Both the position numbers and the translations under genes were made by a program. From NCBI GenBank assembly GCA_025201375.1, contig JAIWZP010000031.1, forward strand, positions 62,001 through 126,000: 64,000 nucleotides of DNA. The letters run 5' to 3'. Source of the DNA: Gongronella butleri (taxonomy: Eukaryota > Mucoromycota > Mucoromycetes > Mucorales > Cunninghamellaceae). Numbering within the stretch: position 1 is the stretch's first letter; every line of letters starts with the position of its first letter. Positions 23,178 through 35,005 of this stretch are shown here, in pieces. The notes below the pieces were generated by a model. It searched no databases. It worked only from the letters and a program-made list of their open reading frames with translations, and had not been told where the DNA came from.

Positions 23178-25234
23178 TCATGATGCGAGGCGGACGCTGC
23201 TGCTTCTTGTGACGCGGCCCTCATCCAAATTTGGCGATGCAGAGTCGATGCCATTGCCATTGGCTGCGGTGGTGGTCTTTGCCTTGATGGTGGCGCCAAA
23301 TTTCCGTTGGAACTTGATCAATTCACGTGTCAGCAAGTCCATGATCTCCAGGGATGATTGACTTTCCTTGCGTGATCGATCCTCCTCCAGAGGAATCGTG
23401 CTTGCACTGCTGAGCGACGATGCGTCGTCATCGTCGTCGTCAATACAGTCCAGACTCGTTTCCATGCCATTGTCAGCGGCTGACGCGTCGGCACGCGTCG
23501 AAAGCGCGTTTTCATCGTCCTTTTTTCCATCGTCGTTTTTGTTGGCCAGGTCGACTTGGATGGTGCTGATGTATTCGAGGATCTGTTTGGCGCGTCTGTT
23601 CATTTCCGACAGGCTCATGCGTGAGGTTGGGTAACGGACCTTTGCAGGGGGCGATGCTGCGCGCGACTCGGCGGTGAAGCGATCAAAGAGCGAGTCGCCG
23701 GCGCTCTTGCTGCGGTGAAGCTGCTGCGGCGGCAGATGATGTGGGGAATGTGAGCTTTGTTGTTGTTGATGATGATGATGATGATGATGAATGGAGGGTT
23801 CCAAGTGGCCCGTGGTGCTGCTGGTGCTGCTGCTCGCGGCGTTGCTGCCATCCACATCCATGGAAGGCGACGCGTCGGCCGGTTGTGGCGTGGACGTGCG
23901 AGATCTTGGCTGTCGCGCGCGCTTGTTGGCATTCGTGCTTGTGCCGCTACTACTACTGGTGCTGCCTGTGCTATTTTGCGCTGCAGACGATTGGCTGCGC
24001 TTGCTTGGTGACGCGCGCTTCGACGAATGGCTACTGCTGTGCGCATTGCTGCTGGTATGATGCCCATTGGCCTGTTGCTGGTCATTTTCCTTTTGCCGCT
24101 TCGCACCCTTGCTCGTTCGGCTGCTGGGCGACACGCCGGGAGCCGCCTCGGTATCTGCATCAAACAAAAGAAAAGAAAAATGAGCGAAAAATCGTTGGAT
24201 ATTCATTTTTTTAAATTTTTTTCTCTTTTTTTTTTTTTTCGACGCACCTTTGAGCTGAGCGTCGTCGAGCGTGCCATTGAGCATGACGGGTGAGGAGGCT
24301 TCGCGTTTCCTTTTGGTTGGATAGACGTCCAGGTGCTGTTTTGTGGGCGATGTGGGTTCCGCGTGGTTGACAGGGTGGAGGCCGAGCACTTGACGCGTGG
24401 CGAGGATATCTTCGAGGGAAAGCGATGCTTCCTGGCTGTTCATGGTCATTCGCTTCTTGGGTGTCTTGCGATCGGCAGCAGCAGCGGCGGGGCCTGCGAC
24501 TTGAGGCAACCCTTCGGAATTATACGCATGCCGAGTTCTATGGAAAAAAAAAAATGTCAATGGGCAACTTCCATTCCCCTAAACGTGCCCCCTCCACGTC
24601 CCCTCCCTCGTCTCCCCTCCTCCCCTTCCTTTTTTTTTTCTTTCTTTCTTTCGTTCCCCCTGCCCTCGCCTCCTCCTTGCTTTTTTTTTTTCTTTCTTTT
24701 CACTTTAACTTACTTGCCATTGGCGGCTCGATATTCCGCGTGGTTTTCCGGCTTGCACTGCTCGCAAAAATATTGGTCTGGTATATCTTGCGGTGTGAGC
24801 AGGCCAACACACTCGCAGTGCTGCCACACTTCGCATTTGTCGCAACACACCATCATTCCTACGCTGTCTATTGAGTGAAAAGAGGGTCAATTGGGGTCAA
24901 TTGGGTCCAATTGGTTTCCGTGCCGGTGCTTCTTTTGCTTCTCGTAGGCTTTTGCTTACAGGTCTCGCCGCAAAGACAACGCGTGATGGAGCTATCATCT
25001 GAACTGGCTTCGTCCGACGTCGAATGGGAGCGCCGCCTTGGTGCTGTCCTTGGAGTACTTTTGCGTTTGCGCCCAGCGGGTGGTTTGCTGCGTCGTTGGG
25101 CAGCTGCAATAAACAAAAAGACGACAAAAAGCTGTTAGTCACGCCGCAAAAAAACACAAAAAAACAAAATGGCACTTGTCACTCAACCAAAGACGAGTCT
25201 AAAGGCAGCCACACGACGCGCCCAACTTACTCAT
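23178..25234 (-). CDS. CTI6: PHD-finger protein, CTI6-like (Rpd3L complex)
   Basis: Five exons: 25234-25231, 25103-24960, 24867-24714, 24537-24248, 24154-23178; 522 aa. The first coding exon is only 4 nt (ATGA). A basic, Ser-rich N-terminal region precedes a PHD finger at about residues 47-90: [21 protein letters not shown] ... HCECVG ... YFCEQC (C4-H-C3 order complete). The rest is disordered, with Gln/His/Ser runs, and near residues 365-390 contains [25 protein letters not shown], similar to the conserved C-terminal helix of Cti6. Cti6 reads H3K4me3 for the Rpd3L deacetylase complex; this assignment rests on the finger's Q-H-C spacing plus the helix and is moderate. Intron 4 (93 nt) is stop-free and a multiple of three, so it can be read through in frame. 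Confidence 0.82.
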
Positions 25235-25633
25235 TGTCGTTCACGGGAGTCAATCAGCCAATACGGGTCTCCTGGGAAAAGAAAAGAGAGGGAAAAAAGC
25301 AAGAGACGCAGAGAAAAACAAGGACAAGTGTGAAAAAGAAAAAGAAAAGAGTCCCAAAAAAATTTGTTTCGTGCTCCCTTTTTTTCGTCCATTTGAACAC
25401 CATTTCAACCCCCGCTCAAAAGTGCTTGCAGCATCGTGCGCGATTCCTTTTGTCCGTTTTGTTCGCCTTTTTCCCTTTTTTTTTTCTTTGCATCCCACCC
25501 CATATCCACATGCTTTGCGCTTGCCAATGTCGACATCGATATCCCTGTACCTCGTGTCCAGCAAAAAAACGGCTCCCATGGGTGAGAATTTAGAATATGA
25601 ATAGATTTTTACTCGTTGTATATTGGGAAATGT

Positions 25634-27093
25634 CTAATTTTGAAGCGACGCATTCTTGTTGGCGCCATAATTGGCATTCAGCAGGAACATGCGGCTGAAC
25701 ACCAAGAGACCCGTGGGCACCTCGGGCTCAATTGACTTCGTCGCAAGCCAATACTTGAGGCTCGAGCGCAACGCATCCTCATCCTTGGCCAGGGAGCGCC
25801 TGTCGAAAAAAAAGTAAGAAAACGAATCATCCACCACGTCAACTCTCTTCCGAAACTTACATGCCACGCTCCTCATTGGCATGCTGGAGTTCATGTAGCG
25901 TCAGCGTGTCAATGCCTTCCATCGAGAGCAGCTAAAATGCAAAAAAAAAAAAAAAAACGTCTGTGAGCAATCACTGCCCCCAATTGGTCATCAATGGCAT
26001 CCCATTCTTACCTCATCGTCCTTGCTGATATAGGTAAAGTATTGTGCAAGGCGATTGCGAAGCATGCCGCTCGTGCCCAAGCTGCTGAGACCCATAAAGC
26101 GACAATAGGCAGACAGATGGCGTCGATCGATCTTGTCCAGGGTAAAATCATAGCCATAATGGCTGTTGATCTTGCTGAAGCGCGGCACCGACAGGAAATC
26201 GTTGGGCGAAATGCCCTTGACCACCTGTGCAGAGCGCAAAACATTGCTCGACATGATCTGGCGCTGCTTGTCGAGCTTCTCGCGCTGCTTCTCCAATTGC
26301 GAATGCTTAATGCACGTGCTCGGAATCAAGCCTGGCACAAACACGACAAAGAAGGGGATCTGGGCAATGCGCGATTAATAAAAAAAAAAAGCAGTCAGGA
26401 CGCTGAAAAATATTCAAAAAATGAGGCAATTACAGATTCAGGCAGAATAAACAGCAGGATGCCAAAGGGAATCAACTTGCGCATATCCTTCTTGGTACGG
26501 TGCACCTGAAAAAAAGAAGGGGTAGTACGAAAACAATGAGTAAAACAGAAAAATTAAACAGTGAGACAGTGATGCATGGCGCAATTCGAGCCATTAGGGC
26601 TTCTTACGAGCTGATATTCGGCGCGTGTCAATTCATAGCCACCCTGGCTGACCTGGCCCTGGAGCACCTTGACCGCTTTGTTGTTGTCCCACAGCAGTTT
26701 GAGCCCATTTTTGTAAAAAGCGAGCAATTCCTTGGATTGCTGGATAAATTGCCCAATGCGTGACTTTGGCACCACGGCCGCGGTCGTTGATGATGACGAC
26801 GACGACTGGAAGCGAGCATAAATATAGGGACGGCTGCAAAACGAAGAGTAAAAAAAGGTCAAAAAAAAATAAAAAGACGCACAGGGGCCCTGGAACACCC
26901 GTTTCATACCTGATCGACGCCGATCGCACGCCCACAGGGCCAACACGGACGTACGAAAGAGCAAAAGCGCTACAAGCAGTTAAGAAAAGGCGAAAAAAAA
27001 AGAAATTGTATTAGTTCAGGTCCGTCCGCGTGCTTACAACGTGTTTTTTGTTATTTTTTTTTACCTTGGCCGAGAGCCAAGTAGACGAGACAT
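25634..27093 (-). CDS. Mitochondrial LETM1-domain protein
   Basis: Seven exons: 27093-27065, 26969-26910, 26833-26608, 26505-26434, 26359-26012, 25931-25861, 25799-25634; 323 aa. The N terminus (MSRLLGSRPSAFALSYVRVG...) is Arg/Ser-rich with no acidic residue for about 40 aa, as a mitochondrial presequence should be. Domain core: YELTRAEYQLVHRTKKDMRKLIPF, a hydrophobic segment (GILLFILPESIPFFVVFVPGLIPS) spanning the inner membrane, then the ribosome-binding LETM1 part with FSKINSHYGYDFTLDKIDRRHLSAYCRFMG, ISKDDELLSMEGIDTLTLHELQHANEERGM and SLKYWLATKSIEPEVPTGLLVFSRMF. It resembles LETMD1/Mdm38-type proteins, which affect K+/H+ exchange and mitochondrial translation. It is shorter than Mdm38 and lacks a C-terminal coiled coil or EF-hand. 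All joins keep the frame. Confidence 0.92.
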
Positions 27094-28100
27094 TTGAAGA
27101 AAGGGCAAAAACAGGCAATCAAGGCGAAAAAAAGTCAAGCCTCACTCCCCCTTTTTTTTTGGCACTCCGTCCACCCAATGGCAGCCGCCACTCACCCTTC
27201 ATGCTGATCCGCACCCAAAAGAGTAGATTCGATGATCACTGGCGCTTTTCTACGGCTCCCACCGTGTTTCGGGACCAAAAATAAACAAAAAGCACACGTC
27301 GGGCTGCGACAGAAGCAAGAGAAGATGAAGCAAAATGAATGCGAGACAATATTTTGACGCGGCAAGACGGGAAAGCCGTCGAATGGGCGAAATTGGTGCG
27401 TTTGCCTCCGCTCATGCACGCTCGATTTAAAAATAAAAATCAAATGAAGCTCTGCACAGGAAAAAAAAAAGAGGGCTGAAAAAGGTTGTCAAAGCATGTA
27501 AAAGAAGGAGTTTCAGGGAAAAAAAGAGGCTCAAAATGGGAGATATAAATTAGGGTGGCGCCATGTGCAGCGCGCGCTGCTTTTGGACAGAACGCTGAAT
27601 GAAAATAGGAACTGTGGAAGTCCTGGAAATCAAAGATGTCTGCCAATTTCTTTTTTTTTCTTACTTTGTATGACCGAGCGTAAGATTACGCCGCCCAGCA
27701 GACGAGGTGCGTCTTTGCCACCGTCATCCGCCTTGTTATCCATTGCGCGACAGAGACGAATGCAATGCTTTCCATAGCTCGTCTTCATGAAAATCATGTA
27801 AAGAATGATCATTGGCCAGGATCGGATCACTGCTTGCATAAAAAGATCGCTCAAGAAACACTTGGGGCCGAGAACGTGCCTTGTCCAACGTCAATCCGTG
27901 CGCAAAATGAACCGCTTTGGCAAGTGACACAGGCACCTTGTTTTATTTTTTGGATCTCGCGAAGCAGGTTTCGCATTTATTTTTACATCGTTGTGCCTCA
28001 ATCATTTTGTTTCTTCTTTCTTTCTTCTTTTTTTATTTCCAATCGCTCCATTCCTTAGCCCTTTCCCTTCCTCCCCCTTTTTTTTCATCCCTCTCTCATT
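27094..28100. other. Intergenic, no confident gene
   Basis: Divergent space between the LETM1 protein and the chitin deacetylase. A 66-aa minus-strand frame (27736-27936) of ordinary composition is present but has no recognised homology. The 100 bp before 28101 is a CT-rich promoter-like tract. Confidence 0.5.
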
Positions 28101-29505
28101 ATGCGTGTTCTTCTTCTCGCCACTGTGGCCGTCAGCGCCATTCAAGCATTCACCTTCAAGGAAGTGTACCCTGATCCCGGCTCTTCGCCCCAACCCAAGC
28201 CTGAATGGCTCGAATTGATCAAGGGCGCCAACATCACCAAGGCCCCCGTCTACAAGGTCGCTGCTGGCCAATGTAAGTCGCAAATCGTTTTGCAAGAAAA
28301 AAGACGCGTTTCTGATGGTTTTTTTTTATTTCCTAGCTCCCAAGCCCCAAGGCTCTGGTGATCCTTACTGCGACTGGACTTTCACCGGCTGCTTTGGCAA
28401 GGAAGACTTGTATCAATGCCCCAAGGGCCAATGGTCCGTGACGTACGACGATGGCCCCTCCGAGGACAGCGCGCGCTTGTACGACGAGCTGGACAAGACC
28501 AACACTAAGGTCACCTTCTTCATGGTCGGCGGCCAGGTCGTCAAATACCCTGACTTGACCCTGCGCGCCTTCAAGGCCGGTCACGAATTGGCCATGCACA
28601 CCTGGTCTCACAGCTACATGACCACCCTCACCAACGAGCAAATCGTCGCCGAGCTCAAGTGGAACGAGCAGGCCATCAAGGAGGTCACTGGCTTCTCTCC
28701 CCGTCTCTTCCGTCCTGTAAAATACTCAAAAATCCCTTCCATTTCACTTTTGCACGCCAGGCTCATCTTTTTTCTTCTCTTAGCCCTATGGTGACATTGA
28801 TAACCGCGTCCGTGACGTTGCCAAGGCTCTTGGCTTCACTCGTAAGGCCATTTTTTTCGAATTTATTTTGACCGTGGCGCTTAATATTTCTTTTTTTTTT
28901 TTTATTTTAGCCGTCATCTGGACCCATGACACCCAAGACTGGCACGTAAGTCGCGTCGTCCACGTCGAATTGAAAGCGAAAACGTGTATCTTACCATTGA
29001 CTTTTTGTTTCGTTTGATTAGCTTTCTGAGGACAAGACCTTCAAGCCTGAATGGGTCGACAACAACGTGACCCAATGGGCCAAGGAAGCTCCCACCATGT
29101 CCAACGGTGGCATGTCTCTGGAACACGATCTGTACAATGTCACTGTTGATGCCGCCATCCGCGTCTTGCCCACTTTCTTGGTATGATTTTCGCTTTTTTC
29201 TTTTAATTTGTATTTCTTGGCTCATTTTCTCACTTTCTTTTCTTTTCCAGAAAACCTGGAAGGTCACCACTGTTGGTACCTGCAATGCCGTTGCCTCGTA
29301 CAAGGAAGGTGTGAACCCCAATGTCAACAATGCCACGCAACCCTCTGCCTCTGGTAATGCCACTGGTAATGCTACCAAGCCCAGCGGCTCCGCTTCGGCC
29401 AACCAACAAATCCAGAGCAACAAGACCTCCGGCGCCAGCGCCTTGACCACCAGCGTCTTTGGCTTGGGCTTCGCCGCCGTCGTCGCTGCCGTTCTCGCTG
29501 CCTAG
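28101..29505 (+). CDS. Chitin deacetylase (CE4), secreted and GPI-anchored
   Basis: Six exons: 28101-28272, 28337-28716, 28784-28841, 28911-28945, 29022-29180, 29251-29505; 352 aa. Signal peptide MRVLLLATVAVSAIQA. The NodB-homology motifs are all present: motif 1 TYDDGPS (the usual F replaced by Y; the general-base Asp and the metal-binding Asp are kept), motif 2 HTWSHSYM with both metal-binding His, motif 3 RLFRPPYGDIDNR, motif 4 THDTQDWHL and motif 5 MSLEHD. After the domain comes an N-glycosylation-rich Asn/Ser/Thr spacer (NATGNATKPSGS...) and a hydrophobic tail ending AAVVAAVLAA, a GPI signal. It converts chitin in the wall to chitosan, abundant in Mucoromycota walls. The catalytic domain is unbroken and the gene looks functional. 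Confidence 0.95.
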
Positions 29506-30015
29506 ATGCACCATGAGCGCCTTTTTCTTTTGATGCCCCTTTCTTTCCTTTTGCCTTATTTAAATGTATGATTCAAACACCCAATAAACCCTGTAATTGC
29601 GTCCCTTGTACTCTCAACCATTATCACGGACCATTCTTGCATGTGCATCCTGTTAGCCAGCAGCGCAAAAGCCTTCAATAAAAAACTGTCGGATTTTCTC
29701 GCGATTCCCTCAACAGCTGCGGTTGCATTTGAATTCATAATCAGCTCCTTGCTTGCCGCAAAAAAATCGGCAGCGTGGAATGTCATGGGGAGCCTCGAAA
29801 AAGCATTGATAAATAGTCACGAGGCTTATTTTTATAATCTTGGCACTGTGGTCGACATTGCCGTTGCAAACAATTCTCCAGAGGAGCCTCACCGGACAGA
29901 ATATCTTATCTGATGCAATTTTGCTATCTTCAAGGGTTCACCGCGTTGATGGCGTCCTAAAGCTAGCGAATACATGAGAAAATGTCTTTTAAGGACACGC
30001 AACGTCGTGTTTCTA
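29506..30015. other. 3' region of chitin deacetylase, then no gene
   Basis: Contains the 3' UTR and an AATAAA at 29583-29588. After that, about 400 bp with no coding exon or shared repeat that I can support, until the foldback element begins. Confidence 0.5.
29583..29588 (+). promoter_or_regulatory. AATAAA poly(A) signal, chitin deacetylase
   Basis: Canonical hexamer 78 nt after the stop codon. Confidence 0.55.
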
Positions 30016-31627
30016 ATTTACAGAGAAGCTTGAGAGTTCTTTTTGCGCGCAAGGACCGCGTCCAATTGTGGGGTAAATTCCAGAGCACATTGTATGGCAC
30101 GAACACTGTCAAATCGCACTTTGTAAAAAATCCACTTTTATGAATGCTATTTTAGCAGGGGCTTTTTGAAAAACTGTGAAATAGTGATATGCCTATGAGC
30201 ATCTACATCATGGCATTCGAATTCACTTGGCTTTGTCGCAGTATCCCGCCCCAAAGGCGAGTAATCGTCGATTATTGTGATTTTCATCAAAAGTCGCATG
30301 TTCATGTCATTTCCTGCACTCGATCGGCCTCAAATTTTGTCAGCCACACGCGACTGAAATGCGATTCCATTTTGCTATTTGCATCAAGGCTGTTTCAATG
30401 CAGCAAAAGCAAGATGATGCGTTAAAAGCAAAAGAATCTCAGCTTTTTGTCTTTTGCTCGTTTTTCTTATCAATTGATCAAGTTGAAACCAGGCGCACCA
30501 CGTGTTGTTCATGACCTGCTACAGCTTTGCCGCTTGCATCAAGGCTGTAAAATGGTGTCAAAGGGAGTTGTATTAATGCAAAAGAAAAAAAATATGCAAA
30601 AGCGCGTTTCATGAGATTTCAACGAACCAAATCTCTCGAAACCAAGCGCAATGCCTAGAGCGCGCTGTATTGCACATTTTTCATATTTAAGATAGGCACT
30701 AACCTGACATAGAGAAAAATTGAGACGGGAATCCCATTCTTCTTCGTTAAAATAATATTTTCTACCACTTAGCATTCGCTTAGGGTTTTGGCCCAAGCTA
30801 TAAAGTTGTTGCTCACACCGTGATTCACGTGTCCTGTGAGTTGCGGAGATGTTTGCCTTGAAGAAATGCACACAAAGTGCAAATTACAGTACTCAAAAGA
30901 CATGACCTTTTCTTCGTTTCACTTGTTCTTCTGGGCCTCATAGCGTTTGGATAAATAATGAGAAAGCGTGCAAGACGATGCGCTCTACACACTGCTCCCG
31001 GTTTCGATAAATTTGGTTCATGCCAAGCTCATGAAACGCGCTTTTGTGTGTTTTATTTTTATTTGTACTAGCACAACTTCCTTTGACACCATTTTACAGT
31101 CTTTCTGCAAGCGGCGAAGTTGTAGATGGCCACGAACAACACGTGTTGCACCTGGTTTCAAATGAATCAATTGATAAATAAAGCGCGCAAAATGCAAAAA
31201 GCTGAAATTCTTTTGCTTTCAACACATCATCTTGCTTTTGCTGCATTGAAACAGCTTGATGCAAGTAGCAAAGTTGAATCACATCTCGGTCGCGTGTGGC
31301 TGACAAATTTTGAGGCCGATCGAATGCAGGAAATGACGCGAACACGCGACTTTTCATGAAAATCACAATAATCGACGATTACTCGCCATTGGGACGGGCC
31401 ACCGCGACAAATTCAAGTAGATTCGGATGTCATGATGAAGCTGCACATGTGCATGTCGTTATTTTACTGGTTTTCAAAAGGCCCCCGCTAAAATGGCATT
31501 CACAAAAGTGGATTTTTTACAAAGCACGATCTGACCGCGTTCGCACGATACAACATGCCTTGAAATTTACGCCACACCGGGACCCTATCCTAGAGTACAA
31601 AACCAGGTCTCAAGCTCTGCTGTAAAC
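30016..31627. repeat. Foldback element, copy 2 (clearest palindrome)
   Basis: About 1.6 kb in which nearly the whole sequence pairs with itself. Left arm about 30016-30640, right arm about 31010-31627, loop about 370 bp. Examples of matching blocks: TTTACAGAGAAGCTTGAG at 30017 against the reverse of CTCAAGCTCTGCTGTAAA near 31610; CGTCGATTATTGTGATTTTCA at about 30267 against TGAAAATCACAATAATCGACG at about 31357; CCACGTGTTGTTCATG at about 30498 against CGAACAACACGTG near 31134; and CTGTAAAATGGTGTCAAAGG at about 30545 against CCTTTGACACCATTTTACAG at about 31080. No coding capacity. It is the best copy for reading the family structure. Confidence 0.85.
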
Positions 31628-31849
31628 CAGACACAGGACGCGCAGTGTCCAAAAGTGTTATTTTACGCGCAAATGCCGTTGTTCAACTTCTCTGACCAAC
31701 CAGCGACTTAACTACCTGCGTCTTTAGTCTGGCTTTGCCACCACTGTCGCCCAGTGATGTTGCTCCCTTCAGCTCAAGTAGATCCGAGCGGCATCGCCTT
31801 GATTCAAGTGGTAATTCACGAAAACAACTCTTGCGTTTTGGTGCATCAC

Positions 31850-32950
31850 CTGTGATTCAAGGGGGGTGATGCACCAAAACGACTACAGTATTGTGTTTTG
31901 GTGCATCACTTTTGATTCAAAGGGGTGATGCACGCATCACCTTCGTGTCGGTGCATCACCTTCGTTTTGGTGGATTACCTGTGTTTTGGTGGATGACCTT
32001 TGTTTTGGTGGATCACCTTTGTTTCGGTGCATCACTTTGATTCAAGGGGGTGATGCACGCATCACCGTCGTTTCGGTGCATCACCTTCGTTTTGGTGGAT
32101 CACCTTCGTTTCGGTGCATCACTTTGATTCAAGGGGGTGATGCACGCATCACCTTCATTTCGGTGCATCACCTTCGTTTTGGTGGATCACCTGTGTTTTG
32201 GTGGATCACCTGCCTTTCGGTGGATCGCCTTCGTTTTGGTGGATCACCTTCGTTTTGGTGGATCACCTTCGTTTTGGTGCATCACCTTCGTTTGGGTGCA
32301 GCACCTGTGTTTTGATGCAGCACTTTCGTTTTGGTGCATCACCTGTGTTTTGGTGGATCACCTGCCTTTTGGTGGATCACCTTCGTTTTGGTGGATCACC
32401 TTTGTTTTGGTGGATCACCTTCGTTTCGGTGCATCACTTTGATTCAAGGGGGTGATGCACGCATCACCTTCGTTTTGGTGGATCACCTTCGTTTGGTGGA
32501 TCACCTTCGTTTTGGTGGATCACCTTCGTTTTGGTGGATCACCTTCGTTTTGGTGGATCACCTTCGTTTTGGTGGATCACCTTCGTTTTGGTGGATCACC
32601 TTCGTTTTGGTGGATCACTTTAGTTTGGGTGCAGCACCTGTGTTTTGGGTGCAGCACTTTCGTTTCGGTGCATCACCTGTGTTTGGGTGCATCACCTTCG
32701 TTTTGGTGCAGCAATTTCGTTTCGGTGCATCACCTGTGTTTTGGTGCATCACCTTCGTTTTGGTGCATCACCTTCGTTTTGGTGCATCACCTTCGTTTGG
32801 GTGCATCACCTTCGTTTGGGTGCATCACTTTCGTTTCGGTGCATCACCTTCGTTTTGGTACATCACCTTCGTTTTGGTACATCACCTTCGTTTTGGTACA
32901 TCATCTCTTGAATAGAGATGTTGCCAGGGTGATTCACCAAAACGACTAAC
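31850..32950. repeat. 19-bp minisatellite (GTTTTGGTGGATCACCTTC)
   Basis: About 1.1 kb of tandem 19-bp units, roughly fifty, differing mainly at the position giving GGTGGATCACC or GGTGCATCACC, each a near-palindrome. A longer block with GATTCAAGGGGGTGATGCACGC recurs about five times among them (about 31850, 31915, 32040, 32130, 32440), so there is a higher-order pattern. The flanks carry inverted units (GTGATGCACCAAAACGAC at about 31866; GTGATTCACCAAAACGAC at about 32930). Because 19 is not a multiple of three, all three plus-strand frames read through as a 19-residue periodic peptide; I treat these as non-coding. Confidence 0.9.
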
Positions 32951-33559
32951 GAGTTCTAGTGATTCACCTTCGTCAAGCCCAACACTTTATCTTTTAGGCT
33001 ACTGCAGGACGAGCATGTGAGGAAATGCGTCTGGGTGAGCCGAGTTTCGCGGGTGTGAACGCTGATATGAGCAACCTGGATGGTTTTTTTTTTTTTTTTT
33101 TTTTCAAAATTATGCAAAACTGGGCTGCGTCGAAAAAATTGAAAACGAGGTCCTCGAATTTCCGCGAAACTTAGCCATGGTGTAGATCCCTTTGAGTGAG
33201 CGTCAAAAAAAAAAAAAAAAAAAAAAAAAAAAAGCGAGATGTCTATCTGCTCAATTCCGAGCAAAGTGCACGTGAATGTTTTTCTTTGAGATTGTCGCGC
33301 GTGGCGAGAAAGGGCGATGGCGCGGACCCGACGCATGCAACGTGCAGGCCACGGGGCGCAAAGTATGTTTGTTGAGCGATCGCGTCCTGCGTCTGTGTCA
33401 CGTGCAATCACGCTTTAAAAACCAGTAAATGAGGATCTCACGAGAACCGGCCTTTTCACGCCTACTTGCAGCCTGATTCCTTGCTATCTCTGTGACGGAA
33501 ATACGGGTCATGTCGTGCTCTCGCTGTAGAATCAATTTTGGGAGCATTGTAATTCGTTT
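32951..33559. other. Spacer with T and A runs, no gene seen
   Basis: Between minisatellite and foldback copy 3. Holds a T run (about 33083-33104) and a 29-nt A run (about 33205-33233) flanking a 100-bp segment. The 151-aa minus-strand frame across it is made largely of the homopolymers and is not credible. Confidence 0.5.
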
Positions 33560-35005
33560 TCGCCTATCACATGTGGTGCCGGCGCGGTCAAATCGCGCTT
33601 TGTAAAATTACACTTTTGTTAATACCATTTTAGCAAGGACACTCTTAAAACTAGTGAAATTTCGACAGATCGCATGTGCATGTACATCATGGCATCTGAA
33701 TCCACTTGGTTTTGTCGCGGTGGCCCGTCCCAATGGCAAGTAATCGGTGCGATTCAACTTTGCCACTTGCACAAGGCGATTTCAATGCAGCAAAACGCAA
33801 GATGATGCGTTGAAAGCAAAAAAATCTCAGCTTTTTGTCTTCTGCAGGGTTTTCTTATAAATTGATCAATTTGAAACCAGGTGCACCACGTGTTGTTCGT
33901 GGCCGGCTACAACTTTGCGGCTTGCAGCAAGGCTGCACAGTGGCATTCAAGATGGTTGTATCAGCCCAGAAGATAAAACAGTGAATATGCGTATTTTCGC
34001 GGGATTGTGCTTTTTCAAATCTTTCGAAACCGAGACCAATGTTTAGAGCACGTTGTTATGCAACATTCTTTCACCTTTAAGCAAAGTGCTGCGACATGAT
34101 ACTGTACTCATACAAAAAAACTTATTTTTTTCGCAAAACTTGCATTACCTGTCACAAACCTTTTGTTTACGTGCTGGTGAACGATATGAACTCGCAATTA
34201 AAACCGTACTTCACGCGTGCAGTGAGCTGCGGAGAAGATTGCCTTGAAAAAGCACGCTAAATGCAAATTACTCAAAAATGCGACTTTGCATGCTTAATTT
34301 TTTTTCCAGGCCCGGCAACGCTTTGCTGAAAGACGCAAAAGTGTACAAGCAAAATGTGTTCTATCCATTACACCTGGCTTTGAGAGACTTGATTAGTAGG
34401 AAACTCATGAAAACACTCTTTTGTTTATTTTTATTTTATTTGGGCAGGCACAACTCCCTCGGACGTCATATTGTAGAATTGCTGTAAGCGGCACAACTGT
34501 AGCCCGTAACGCGTGCCACACAGATGTATTGGTACCGAATAGATCCATTCATGCCAAGAACGCGCGCAATATGCTACAGTAATTGATGGAATTATTTCAT
34601 TTTTTTATTAACATGTTTTTTCTCATTTACTGTAGGTACCAAACTGCAAAAAACAAAGTTGTACCGCGCGTCTGTTCTGCTTGCTGACAAAATTTGAGGC
34701 GGATCGAACGTAGGGATGGTCGACAACACGCGTATTTTAGTGAAAATCACGTTAGTCGGCGACAAATTGCCATTGGCACGCGCCTCCAAAACAAAATCAA
34801 GTGGTTTCAGATGCCAAGATATTGATGCACACTGCCATGGCATCATTTCGTAGATTTTCAAAAAGCCTAAAATGGCATTCACAGAATTGTCTTTTTTACA
34901 AAGTGCGATTTGAGCGTGTCCGCACAATACAATGTGCCGCAAAATTTGCACTATACCTGGACCCGATCGTTGTGCACAAAATCAGCCTTTGAGTACAGCT
35001 GTATA
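33560..35005. repeat. Foldback element, copy 3
   Basis: About 1.4 kb, same family as copies 1 and 2. Left arm: CGCGGTCAAATCGCGCTTTG near 33586, then ATACCATTTTAGCAAGGACAC. Right arm: AAAATGGCATTCACAGAATTG near 34869, then ACAAAGTGCGATTTGAGC near 34898 and the CACAATACAATG end. It also keeps the internal block GGTGCACCACGTGTTGTTCG near 33880. Arms are more diverged than in copy 2. Confidence 0.78.

Noticed and set aside
27736..27936. 66-aa minus-strand frame (MPVSLAKAVHFAHG...)
   Set aside because: Composition is plausible, but there is no recognised domain, no splice-supported extension and another frame overlaps it. Too weak to call a gene.
31986..32949. Several overlapping plus-strand open frames rich in Phe, Trp, Val and His
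   Set aside because: They are the three reading frames of the 19-bp minisatellite, each giving the same 19-residue period. There is no start context or splice support, and no protein-like composition.
31850..32950. Possible CRISPR-like array
   Set aside because: Units are contiguous and only 19 bp with no spacers of varied sequence. The setting is a eukaryotic nuclear genome.
32956..33411. 151-aa minus-strand frame
   Set aside because: Runs through a T run and an A run, giving Phe and Lys tracts; no homology or splice signals.
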